A stretch of DNA of 64,000 bases from the NCBI GenBank assembly GCA_021648685.1, contig JAKISI010000003.1:1-64000 (forward strand). The letters are read 5' to 3'. The notes under the pieces are model-generated. The model did no database searches. It saw nothing but the letters and a program-made list of their open reading frames with translations, and was not told where the DNA came from. The DNA is from Candidatus Polarisedimenticolaceae bacterium (GTDB taxonomy: Bacteria; Pseudomonadota; Gammaproteobacteria; Chromatiales; Chromatiaceae). The position numbers and the translations under genes are program-made. The stretch's first letter is position 1, and each line of letters starts with the position of its first letter. Positions 36,270-43,595 of this stretch are shown here, piece by piece.

Positions 36270-36464
36270 ATGTCTGAAATAGGTATAACTGCCATGGAAA
36301 AAATGAAAATCGGTGATGAAAAGAGCGATTATGCTTTTTGGAGCACGCAGCCGTTTGAAGCGAGAATTACAGCGCTTGAGGTAATCAGGGCGGAGTATAA
36401 TAAGTGGAAATATCATGATCAGCAAAGATTTCAAAGAGTGTATAGAATTCTTAAACAAGAATAA
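36270..36464 (+). CDS. Small protein of a nucleotidyltransferase toxin-antitoxin-like module
   Basis: This 64-residue protein ends ALEVIRAEYNKWKYHDQQRF and RVYRILKQE, a pattern I recall for small proteins encoded just upstream of nucleotidyltransferase-like genes. The start may be the internal ATG at 36294. Its partner at 36415 overlaps it and is truncated, so the module is probably dead. Confidence 0.5.
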   Translation: MSEIGITAMEKMKIGDEKSDYAFWSTQPFEARITALEVIRAEYNKWKYHDQQRFQRVYRILKQE

Positions 36465-36510
36465 GGTTAAGCATCTTTTGGTTGGTGGGTATGCCCTTGG
36501 ATTACAATGA
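36415..36510 (+). pseudogene. Truncated nucleotidyltransferase-like gene
   Basis: The frame MISKDFKECIEFLNKNKVKH-LLVGGYALGLQ stops after 31 residues. It matches the N-terminus of nucleotidyltransferase proteins, whose full form continues into the metal-binding domain with a D-x-D type motif. Here the sequence ends before that domain. No continuation is recognisable downstream, which points to a deletion. Confidence 0.55.
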
Positions 36511-36633
36511 TAGTTTACTCTGCCTGAAAAGTGTGGCGCGGGAGAAGTACTATATGGACGTAGTGATTACAAACCTAAGGATGGAAATCTGCACGCTATG
36601 TTCTGTGGGAATTATCAGCGGAGGCAGCTGCCT

Positions 36634-37041
36634 TTATGACTGAGAGAGGAAATCTGATACGGATATGGCAGTAGACGGAAATTCTTTTAATATTTTGTTA
36701 TCTTGAGTAACTAATTTTGTATCAAAATGATGAGCAAGTGCAATAAATTCACAGTCGTATGATGAGCAGTTACTTCCATCTATTAGTGCAAGTACCTGTG
36801 ATGATGGAACATCATATTCATTTTGAATTATAATTGACTCAGCGGTATCTTGAAGTTGCATCGCTTTTTCCAGAGTGATGATTTTCTTTCTAAGATAAAG
36901 AGCCATGACATTACGAAACTCGCTTTTCCAAAGTATTGGCGCTGACCAGTCAGGATCAATTTCATAAAGGCTCTCAACTGAGTTTGTATGTGAAGTCGGG
37001 AGCAGAAGATAAGAAATAATATTAGTGTCAGCAATAATCAT
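36634..37041 (-). CDS. PIN-domain toxin (VapC/FitB-type)
   Basis: This 135-residue PIN ribonuclease has the first acidic residue in MIIADTNIISYL (Asp5) and others in WKSEFRNVMALYLRKK, and SSYDCEFIALAHHFDTKLVTQDNKIL near the C-terminus. The latter segment holds the conserved Asp/Glu cluster. It overlaps the antitoxin stop by 4 bases (ATGA). It appears intact, unlike neighbouring toxin-antitoxin genes. Confidence 0.85.
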   Translation of the reverse strand: MIIADTNIISYLLLPTSHTNSVESLYEIDPDWSAPILWKSEFRNVMALYLRKKIITLEKAMQLQDTAESIIIQNEYDVPSSQVLALIDGSNCSSYDCEFIALAHHFDTKLVTQDNKILKEFPSTAISVSDFLSQS

Positions 37042-37280
37042 GGCCTTCCTTCATTTATGGCCTGATCAATATCTTCTGCCGTAATGGTGTTAGGTTTGAT
37101 CTGAGAGCGAATGGCTCGAATCAAGCTAAGTCGCTCATCCGGGCTGATTCGCTTAGGAAGCAGGGAGCGTTTGAGGCACACAATAACTTCGCTGTTAATG
37201 CTTCTATGATGTTGTTTTGCAATCTTTTTAAGCTCATCGTAGAGGTTATCTGGGATGTTCTTTATAGTCAAAGCTGGCAT
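37038..37280 (-). CDS. FitA/VapB-type ribbon-helix-helix antitoxin
   Basis: The start at 37280 (MPALTIKNIPDNLYDELKKIAKQHHRSINSEVI) matches the FitA-type Arc-like DNA-binding domain; the frame opens 18 bases earlier. The C-terminal part (ERLSLIRAIRSQIKPNTITAEDIDQAINEGRP) should wrap the toxin. It is coupled to the PIN toxin and is likely autoregulated. Confidence 0.85.
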   Translation of the reverse strand: MPALTIKNIPDNLYDELKKIAKQHHRSINSEVIVCLKRSLLPKRISPDERLSLIRAIRSQIKPNTITAEDIDQAINEGRP

Positions 37281-37364
37281 GGTGCAGTTCTCCATCAATT
37301 ACGCATGGTTGCATTATGGTTGCGAAACGCAGTTTAATCAAGTGGCAGGTATGCTCTAACAGGT

Positions 37365-37796
37365 TCATCCTTGTGCCGAGCTAAACTCCGGAGCCTCGGG
37401 ATTCCCTGCAAGAGGATAAAATGAGTTAGTGCCCCCCCGGTGGGGACGCACTGAAAGAGATAACTCTTGCTTGCCAAAAGCCTGGCTGACAGGGCAGCAG
37501 TGAGACCTGAGGGTAACCCCGGCAAAGGGGGCCTGAAGCCAGGCAAATAAATTTGGAATAAAGGCTGTCATGCCAAAAGAGTTTTTTGATTGAAAGAGGT
37601 ACGTTACGTTTAAGGCTGCCAGATTCATTGCGTGATGAAGAGAAGTCATTAGCAAAGAAATGAAGATATGTCCATGGCGCCATAGTCTGGTACAGCCACA
37701 ATAGGGACAGCGTTCGGGACGATAGGCTTCTGGATTAGCATTGATCGCATGAAGCTGTTGCGCAAGTGTGCAGATGCCTGCCAAAATGACGGTCAT
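37365..37796 (-). pseudogene. Truncated transposase-like gene with zinc-ribbon N-terminus
   Basis: The first 43 residues (MTVILAGICTLAQQLHAINA, then PERCPYCGCTRLWRHGH) match the N-terminal zinc ribbon of DUF6431/IS-type transposase proteins. After about 37665 the homology-like sequence stops and the frame continues through what looks like unrelated sequence. The gene is therefore probably truncated. Nothing resembling a catalytic domain remains. Confidence 0.45.
37375..37545. other. GC-rich, hairpin-rich segment of unknown nature
   Basis: Several inverted repeats are visible, for example around 37429-37452 (GTGCCCCCCC paired with GGGGACGCAC) and around 37480-37545 (GCCTGGCT with AAGCCAGGC). 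The composition differs from the AT-rich surroundings. It might be an intron, recombination-site or structured RNA fragment, but I cannot name it. Confidence 0.25.
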
Positions 37797-38013
37797 GGTC
37801 GGTCTCCTTTTTTGTTTGTGATGGGTTTAGATGCGTATCACGATATCAAAAGTGTAATCGTGCGAAGAAAATCCAGGAAATACAGACCTTAAATCCTGAA
37901 AATCCTGTTAATCTTGTCGCATGAAGTTATTTAGAGGTTACTCAGATCTCTGTTTAGATATGGAATTTGTGGATAATGAAAATCATCTGTCCAAAATAAA
38001 ATGAGGTATAGAA

Positions 38014-38234
38014 ATGCTCAAGCAATTAACAGCTATTTTTTAAAAAGAAGATGATGTATATGTGGCGCTATGTCCAGAGGTTATGTAGCAAGCCAGGGCG
38101 ATACCGTTGCAGAAGCAAGATCAAATTTAAAGGAAGTGTTGGAGCTGTTTTTTGAAATAGCCTCGCCGGAAGAAATTAGCACACGTCTGCATGATGAGGT
38201 TTATATAACTCATGTGGAAGTGGCAGTTGGGTAG
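38014..38234 (+). pseudogene. hicB: Decayed HicB-type antitoxin
   Basis: The frame starts MLKQLTAIF, then meets a stop. It resumes as KEDDVYVALCPEV, and shifts frame before ASQGDTVAEARSNLKEVLEL. The last part reads EEISTRLHDEVYITHVEVAVG. Together they give a recognisable HicB with one stop and one frameshift. The order with the overlapping hicA remnant downstream is the reverse-order (HicB first) arrangement that is common. Confidence 0.7.
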
Positions 38235-38446
38235 ACTCAAAGTATTTTCGGGCAAAGAAATTTGTCAAATACTTGAAAGGCATGGATTTCAAGAGGTCAG
38301 GAGACGTGGAAGCCATGTCATTATGCAGAAGCAATTTTCAGGGAGCACGGTCACAGTCCCTGTGCCGGATCATTAAAGAAATTAGAATGGGTACATTGAT
38401 GTCAATCATTCGCCAATCAGGTATGCAACGCTCTGAGTTTGAATAA
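38227..38446 (+). pseudogene. hicA: Frameshifted HicA-type toxin
   Basis: The TTG at 38227 opens MGRLKVFSGKEICQILERHG and continues through RRRGSHVIMQK to VTVPVPDH, with the catalytic His in GSHVIM. After 38373 a one-base shift is needed to continue as KEIRMGTLMSIIRQSGMQRSEFE to the stop at 38446. The catalytic part is intact but the C-terminal helix is out of frame, so the toxin is probably inactive. It overlaps the hicB remnant by 8 bases. Confidence 0.72.
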
Positions 38447-38657
38447 ATATTTTATAAATATCTGTGCTAATACCCAAATCTTCCGCTCCAGGCTCACGCC
38501 CAAAGGCAACATGGATGTGTTGAATGCAGATAATGCAGGAGCATTTATCTGCCTTACCTGCAATCCCTGTAGGCGAAACACTCGCTGTGCTCGCGGGGCA
38601 GGCTCACTGTGAAATCTGAGAATCATTAATCAAGATAAAAGTCGGAGATATACCAAA

Positions 38658-38753
38658 ATGAATCTAAAGCAAATCGAAGATGAGGCGCTTCATCTGCCCG
38701 AAGAAGAACGCGTAGAATTAGCCCAGAAACTACTCTGGGTGCTTAAGTGGTGA
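38658..38753 (+). pseudogene. Truncated addiction-module component
   Basis: A 31-residue frame, MNLKQIEDEALHLPEEERVE followed by LAQKLLWVLKW, matches the N-terminus of putative addiction-module proteins (TIGR02574-type, usually 70-80 residues). The rest is missing and the next gene begins 7 bases downstream. It is likely another decayed toxin-antitoxin fragment. Confidence 0.55.
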
Positions 38754-38759
38754 AATATA

Positions 38760-39905
38760 ATGTCCTTTGTTAATGTAGTTGCTCAAAAACTGCGCGTGTT
38801 TCGTGAGAGCGCTGGGCTTGGCGGTACTGAGTTGCTTGATAATCAGGTGCACTTGGAGGCTGCCATCCAATGGCTAAAGCATGCTCAGGATATGACGCCA
38901 GATGATGGGGTTTCGCAAACGTACCTGGTTCGAAGCCATCGCTGGGCACCCTCCTATCCTGAGACCACTGGTTACATCATTCCAACCTTCTATGACTATT
39001 GGAAGCTCAGTGGCGATTCTGATTGCCGTGACCGTGCCCGCCGCATGACTGACTGGGAGTGCGATATTCAACTCCCGGATGGTGGAGTGCTTGCAGGCGC
39101 CCTTGGTGATTCTGACCAGCCCACTATCTTTAATACCGGGCAGGTGCTGTTTGGTTGGGTGCGAGCCTTTCAAGAGGAGGGAAATGAATGTTACCGGGAG
39201 GCGGCTGCCAAGGCAGCAAACTGGCTGTGTGATGTGCAGGATGATGATGGTTGTTGGCGCCGGTTTGGTTCACCTCTGACTACCCGTAATATAAACCTCT
39301 ACAATACCCGATCTGCCTGGGGCTTGGCTGAGGTTCACCGAATTACTGAAGAGAAGCGCTTTTTTGATGCGGCTGTGCAGAATTTGGAGTGGGCGTTGGC
39401 GCAACAGCAGGATAATGGGTGGTTCCCCCATAATTGCCTGCAAGATGATACGCAGCCGTTTGTCCATACCATCGCTTATGCCATGCGGGGGTTTCTGGAG
39501 ATTGGTGACTATGCCAAGCGAGAGGATCTGTTGGCGGCAGCAGTAAAGGTCGGTGATGCTGTGTTGCAAGCCTTACCTGAAAATGGTGCTCTTCCAGGGC
39601 GTTTTGATGCCAAATGGCAACCAACCGTGCGCTGGTCATGCCTGACGGGTAATGCCCAGATAGCGATTAATTGGGGGCGACTCTATCAGATCACAGGTGA
39701 ATCCCGGTTTCGTGATGCGGTGCCTCGTATCAACCGATTTACCAAATCTACCCAGAAGCTGAAGGGTATTCAGAATGAGTTGGGTGGGATCAAAGGGTCG
39801 CATCCCATCAATGGAGGGTATCATCCCTGGCAGTATCCAAACTGGGCGGCCAAGTTTTTTGCAGATGCTTTAATGATAGAGATGGCTTTGGAGGACAAAC
39901 CTTGA
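38760..39905 (+). CDS. Alpha/alpha-barrel protein, six-hairpin glycosidase-like, unknown function
   Basis: This 381-residue soluble protein has no signal peptide. It is rich in repeating helix pairs of the (alpha/alpha) barrel type, with repeats such as TGYIIPTFYDYWKLSGDSDC, NTGQVLFGWVRAFQEEGNECYREAA, NTRSAWGLAEVHRIT and HTIAYAMRGFLEIGDYAKRED. Conserved-looking Trp/Asp/Asn positions (DDGCWRRFG, DNGWFPHNC, LTGNAQIAINWGRLY) recall six-hairpin glycosidases and lyases. It is coupled to the next methyltransferase gene. A sugar-modifying role is plausible but unproven. Confidence 0.7.
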   Translation: MSFVNVVAQKLRVFRESAGLGGTELLDNQVHLEAAIQWLKHAQDMTPDDGVSQTYLVRSHRWAPSYPETTGYIIPTFYDYWKLSGDSDCRDRARRMTDWECDIQLPDGGVLAGALGDSDQPTIFNTGQVLFGWVRAFQEEGNECYREAAAKAANWLCDVQDDDGCWRRFGSPLTTRNINLYNTRSAWGLAEVHRITEEKRFFDAAVQNLEWALAQQQDNGWFPHNCLQDDTQPFVHTIAYAMRGFLEIGDYAKREDLLAAAVKVGDAVLQALPENGALPGRFDAKWQPTVRWSCLTGNAQIAINWGRLYQITGESRFRDAVPRINRFTKSTQKLKGIQNELGGIKGSHPINGGYHPWQYPNWAAKFFADALMIEMALEDKP

Positions 39906-40918
39906 GCTGTAGCATGGGTACAGAGATGACAGATCTACTGGGTTTTTTGCGATGCCCGCGCACGAAGTCTCACCTTGTAGCAAAGGGAGATGGTTTTTTG
40001 TACTCCATGCAAGGTGGTTACCGCTATCCTATTGTGCACGGGGTTCCGGACTTGCGACTGTTTGACCCGCCGTATACCACGCGTGAGGAGGAACTGCGTA
40101 TCGTCAATGCTATGGCCGAAGTTGCTGGTGATGTGGCATACGAAAGTCTAATGACTTTCTATGCCAATGAACTGGCTCAATATCGAGATCCAGAGCGCAT
40201 TCAAAATGATATTAGACACCGTTTGGCGCTACTGGAGCGCTCCCCGTCTCGTCTTGTGCATTTGTTTGAGAAGGCTTGCGTAAGCAAATTGCCTGCTGGT
40301 TCAGTCGCCCTTGATCTAGGGTGCGGTTCCGGTGAGGCTATCGGTGCATTGATAGAACACGGGGCCAAGCAGGTAATTGGTATCGATATTTCTCTTATCG
40401 AGCTTGTACTTGCAAAAAAACTCCTTTCGGAGCAGGGTGTAGCGGCGTTACTGGTTGCCGGTTGTGCAGAAGCAATGCCGTTTTCAGACGAGGTGTTCGA
40501 TTTTATCTATTCACCGGATGTGATTGAGCATGTTTCCGATCAATCCATTTACCTCCAGGAGGCTTGCCGTATCCTGCACAAGGAAGGCCGGATGTTGTTA
40601 AACTCGCCTAACCGTTATTCCTTGTTCACTTTTGAGCCTCACGTCGGTATCTGGGGGCTTACATTTTTACCACGACCATGGATTGATCCAGTATGCCGCA
40701 TGTTGGGGAGAGGGCCTTATGTGGGCAAGCGGCTTGTCTCTTTGCCTGAGCTGCGCAGGCTAATTAAAGGCAGCTTTGTGTTGTTCGATATTTTTGCCCG
40801 AAATTCTAATCCCAAATCAAGTTCGATTGTGGGGCGCATTTATCATGCATTGAGTCCAATTTCGGTATCTGTATATGCATATATTGCGGATCAGCATGTA
40901 GTTTTGGTTCGCAAGTAG
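39902..40918 (+). CDS. SAM-dependent methyltransferase with Trm112-like N-terminus
   Basis: This 338-residue protein starts with TTG at 39902 behind GGAGG, overlapping the previous stop by 4 bases. The first 60 residues are Trm112-like (LLGFLRCPRTKSHL, GYRYPIVHGVPDLRLFD) but keep only one cysteine of the usual zinc site. The class I methyltransferase core follows: VALDLGCGSGEAIGAL, VIGIDIS, FDFIYSPDVIEHV and LNSPNRYS. The acceptor is unknown, perhaps a sugar or lipid-linked glycan. Confidence 0.85.
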   Translation: MSCSMGTEMTDLLGFLRCPRTKSHLVAKGDGFLYSMQGGYRYPIVHGVPDLRLFDPPYTTREEELRIVNAMAEVAGDVAYESLMTFYANELAQYRDPERIQNDIRHRLALLERSPSRLVHLFEKACVSKLPAGSVALDLGCGSGEAIGALIEHGAKQVIGIDISLIELVLAKKLLSEQGVAALLVAGCAEAMPFSDEVFDFIYSPDVIEHVSDQSIYLQEACRILHKEGRMLLNSPNRYSLFTFEPHVGIWGLTFLPRPWIDPVCRMLGRGPYVGKRLVSLPELRRLIKGSFVLFDIFARNSNPKSSSIVGRIYHALSPISVSVYAYIADQHVVLVRK

Positions 40919-40942
40919 AATGTTCTATTTTTCATCTGATGG

Positions 40943-40963
40943 AAAAAGGGGACGCTACCCTTT
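40943..40963. repeat. REP sequence, inverted copy upstream of RAYT
   Basis: AAAGGGGACGCTACCCTTT is the reverse complement of the REP units found downstream of the transposase. Its short arms (AAAGGG/CCCTTT) can form a hairpin. Together with the downstream copies it frames the RAYT gene as inverted ends. Confidence 0.75.
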
Positions 40964-40990
40964 GGTATATGAATCCAGTATTATTCATCC

Positions 40991-41662
40991 ATGCCAAGGC
41001 TAGCTAGAAGCGTATTCCCTAATGTTCCCCATCACATTACCCAGCGTGGGAACCGTCGTGAAGATATCTTTTTTAAAGACAATGATCGGGAGTTTTATCT
41101 GGAATGGTTGGGTGAGTATTGCGATAAATGGCAGGTAAAAATTCTGGCTTGGTGTTTGATGACTAATCATATTCACCTTATTCTGGAGCCAACAACTGAA
41201 GAAGGTTTACAGCGGGTTCTAAAGCCATTGCATATGCGCTATGCACAGCGAATAAATAGAGCCAGAGACTGGAAGGGGCATTTATGGCAGGGTCGATTCT
41301 TTTCCTCGCCTCTGGATGAAGCCTACACGTGGGCGGCCATTCGATATGTGGAAACAAACCCCGTGCGGGCTGGAATGGTAGAAAGGGCGGAGGAATATCG
41401 CTGGTCAAGTGCGGCAGCACATTGTGGTTTAACAAAAAGCCAGATATTGGCTCGGGTAAAAATGGAGGATGTCATACCTGAAAGCGAATGGACTGACTGG
41501 CTGGCTGAGTCAGAAGAAGAGCATGCTGTAAAACTGCTACGAAGAAATGTAGAAAAAGGGTTGCCCTGTGGCTGTGAACAGTTTGTAGCATCACTTGAAA
41601 AGATGGCGAAAAGAGCGCTTCGGTTTCGCCCACAGGGCAGACCTGCTGTTAATAAAGGGTAG
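40991..41662 (+). CDS. REP-associated tyrosine transposase (RAYT, TnpA-REP)
   Basis: This Y1 HUH-type transposase of 223 residues is thought to mobilise REP hairpins. It begins MPRLARSVFPNVPHHITQRG, typical of the family. The HUH motif is MTNHIHLILEP (about residues 57-67) and the probable catalytic Tyr lies in the helix HMRYAQRINRARDW. HLWQGRFFSSPLDEAYTWAAIRYVETNPVRAGMV is conserved. The final codons and stop (NKG, TAG) fall within the first downstream REP copy. Confidence 0.9.
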   Translation: MPRLARSVFPNVPHHITQRGNRREDIFFKDNDREFYLEWLGEYCDKWQVKILAWCLMTNHIHLILEPTTEEGLQRVLKPLHMRYAQRINRARDWKGHLWQGRFFSSPLDEAYTWAAIRYVETNPVRAGMVERAEEYRWSSAAAHCGLTKSQILARVKMEDVIPESEWTDWLAESEEEHAVKLLRRNVEKGLPCGCEQFVASLEKMAKRALRFRPQGRPAVNKG

Positions 41663-41732
41663 CGTCCCCTTTATTCATAAAGGGTAGCGTCCCCTTTATT
41701 CCCCTTTATTCAAGGGTAGCGTCCCCTTTATT
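41654..41732. repeat. REP array: three copies of AAAGGGTAGCGTCCCCTTTATT
   Basis: Near-identical units lie at 41654-41675, 41679-41700 and 41712-41732, separated by a few bases. Each has AAAGGG/CCCTTT arms around a TAGCGTC loop. They are the cognate repeats of the adjacent RAYT. The first unit contains the transposase stop codon. Confidence 0.85.
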
Positions 41733-41768
41733 CTCTTTATTCTAATTATTTGCGCATATGAGGATATT

Positions 41769-42047
41769 GTGGCGTTGAACATACGAAATAGTGAAACAGA
41801 AAATTTGGCAGCTGAGTTGGCTAAGTTGACCGGAGAGTCAAAAACCAGGGCGGTCAAGAAGGCCCTTGTGGCGAGGTTGGCGTTGCTGAAACAACGTAAC
41901 CGGAATGCCCAAAACTTAGCCGATGAGCTGGATGAAATCGCCAACCACTGTGCAGGATTGCCGGTATTGGATAGTCGTAATCCAGAGGAGTTACTCTATA
42001 AAGGCAATGATTTTTCACAAACAGATATAAAAATCTATGAGTATTGA
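41769..42047 (+). CDS. vapB: Orphan VapB-family antitoxin
   Basis: This 92-residue protein starts with GTG at 41769 (MALNIRNSETENLAAELAKLTGESKTRAVKKAL), typical of the VapB/Rv0623-like antitoxins. It ends LLYKGNDFSQTDIKIYEY. In intact loci a VapC PIN toxin starts at this point, but here REP-rich sequence follows and no PIN frame is visible. The C-terminal extension KIYEY may result from loss of the original junction. Confidence 0.7.
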   Translation: MALNIRNSETENLAAELAKLTGESKTRAVKKALVARLALLKQRNRNAQNLADELDEIANHCAGLPVLDSRNPEELLYKGNDFSQTDIKIYEY

Positions 42048-42073
42048 GAGTGTTCGTTCTCTGTTCTCTGCGG

Positions 42074-42139
42074 AAAAGGGTAGCGTCCCCTTTATTTCCT
42101 CCCTTTATTTCCCTTTATTTCCCCTTTATTCTGTCGGCC
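42074..42139. repeat. REP copy plus degenerate CCCTTTATTT repeats
   Basis: A fourth REP unit at 42074-42096 is followed by short repeats of TCCCTTTATT to about 42138. It replaces the position expected for vapC and abuts the 3' end of the minus-strand glycosyltransferase. Confidence 0.75.
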
Positions 42140-42179
42140 GAATTTAGAATTTTAGCCGCACATCCCGAAGTTGCTGGCT

Positions 42180-43595
42180 TTAGCCGGTGGAGTCTTCGCT
42201 TCCCGAACCAATTGTCTTGCGGAGAATCTTCTCCAGCCGCTGGCTGATATTCCACCGCTCAAATTGTTGCAAATAATCTTCATCGCGGGCAAGAGTTTCC
42301 GGCACTTCTGATTCAAGTAGCCTGCGAAGAGCCGTCTTGCATTGCTCGACCGATTCCGCCGGTACGACGCAACCGATTCCCGCTCGCTCGATGATCTCTT
42401 GGGTGGCACCGGGGTCGGCCAGGGCGAAGATGGGTCGCCGGGCAGCAATATATTCGAACAGTTTGCCCGGGATTACGCCGTCCGATGTTTTTCCTGTATC
42501 GACGATGAGCAGCAGGTAGTCGGCGTTTACCTGTGTCCGCATGGCTTGATCGTATGGCACGTCACCAGGAAAGAGGTAGATGTTGTTGATCTCGTACTGG
42601 GTCAGTATCTCATCGTAACGCTGCTGGATCTCCGGTGATACGCCGCCGAGGATGTGTACGCGCACTTTGTCCTTGATGTTCGGCTGTTCTTGGGCGAGCT
42701 GTCCCAGAGCCTCGGCAAAGGCGTACCCGCGTCGATTCTTGAAGAGCCTGCCTGTGAAGACGAAGTCGATGGTGTCGTTCACTGCTCTTGGTGCATCAAG
42801 ATAGGGGGTATAGATCTCTGGGTCGTAGCCGTTGGTGAGAGTGTCGAAACGTGCTTGAGTGCCCTTGAGCAGTTGTTTCAGGAATGCGGTTTTTTGTTCT
42901 GAGACGCCGATGATGATGTTGGCGTGTTTCATGTAGCGGCGTTCGAGAGCCAGCTCTAAACGCTCACGAAGCGGGTTGATCCACTCTCTCAGCACGTCGC
43001 CGTACCAGAGGTCTCGGTAGTCAACAACCCAGGGGATGCCCAGCTCTTTTTGGAGTTGGTAGCCAATTCTGGCTGCACTAAAGGGTGGCAGGGTGGTGTA
43101 GACCACATCAATCTGTTGTTCCGTGCAGATCTGCTTGGCGAGAGGCAGCGCCTGCCGAGACCAAGAGCGGTAATCATCAGGGATGTTCACCCAGTTTCTG
43201 AGCAGATATTTGTAGGCACAGAGTGGGAGATCGAAAATGGAAGCGCGTGGATGGTTTCCAGATGGTCGGCCGGATTCGGGAGAAGCTGCGACTGGTGATG
43301 CATCGGCCTGCACGGTCGGGCTTTTGTAACCGAGCAAGCGCTTGATGCGGTCAATGGTTTCAGATTCGATGTCGGGCCAGGGTGCTCGATAGACCTCGAC
43401 ACCTTCCGGAACCTCCGCCTCCAGACTGGAGATATATATGGGGGAGTCTTTTCTTGGCTCAACGGTCAGCACGATCACTTTCCAACCGAGCTGCGTCAGG
43501 TGCTCTGCGAATTTTACGGAGCGAATGCGGCCGATGGTTTTAATGGGAGGGAATTCTCCGGCGATGATCAGGATGGTTTTGCGGTTGCTGATCAC
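42180..43595 (-). CDS. GT4-family glycosyltransferase
   Basis: The GTG at 43595 overlaps the stop of the upstream gene (GTGA) and gives 471 residues; the open frame extends 33 bases further. The N-terminus ISNRKTILIIAGEFPPIKTIGRIR is a GT-B start. The middle carries a Pro/Ser-rich insertion (SPTVQADASPVAASPESGRPSGNHPRA) that is unusual in length. The C-terminal domain has IDFVFTGRLFKNRRGYAFAEAL and DGVIPGKLFEYIAARRPIFALADP. It forms a two-gene minus-strand unit with the next gene and presumably acts in glycan assembly. Confidence 0.87.
   Translation of the reverse strand: MISNRKTILIIAGEFPPIKTIGRIRSVKFAEHLTQLGWKVIVLTVEPRKDSPIYISSLEAEVPEGVEVYRAPWPDIESETIDRIKRLLGYKSPTVQADASPVAASPESGRPSGNHPRASIFDLPLCAYKYLLRNWVNIPDDYRSWSRQALPLAKQICTEQQIDVVYTTLPPFSAARIGYQLQKELGIPWVVDYRDLWYGDVLREWINPLRERLELALERRYMKHANIIIGVSEQKTAFLKQLLKGTQARFDTLTNGYDPEIYTPYLDAPRAVNDTIDFVFTGRLFKNRRGYAFAEALGQLAQEQPNIKDKVRVHILGGVSPEIQQRYDEILTQYEINNIYLFPGDVPYDQAMRTQVNADYLLLIVDTGKTSDGVIPGKLFEYIAARRPIFALADPGATQEIIERAGIGCVVPAESVEQCKTALRRLLESEVPETLARDEDYLQQFERWNISQRLEKILRKTIGSGSEDSTG

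Noticed and set aside
41654-42139. CRISPR array
   Set aside because: Repeats are short REP hairpins with tiny irregular spacers and no cas genes are present.
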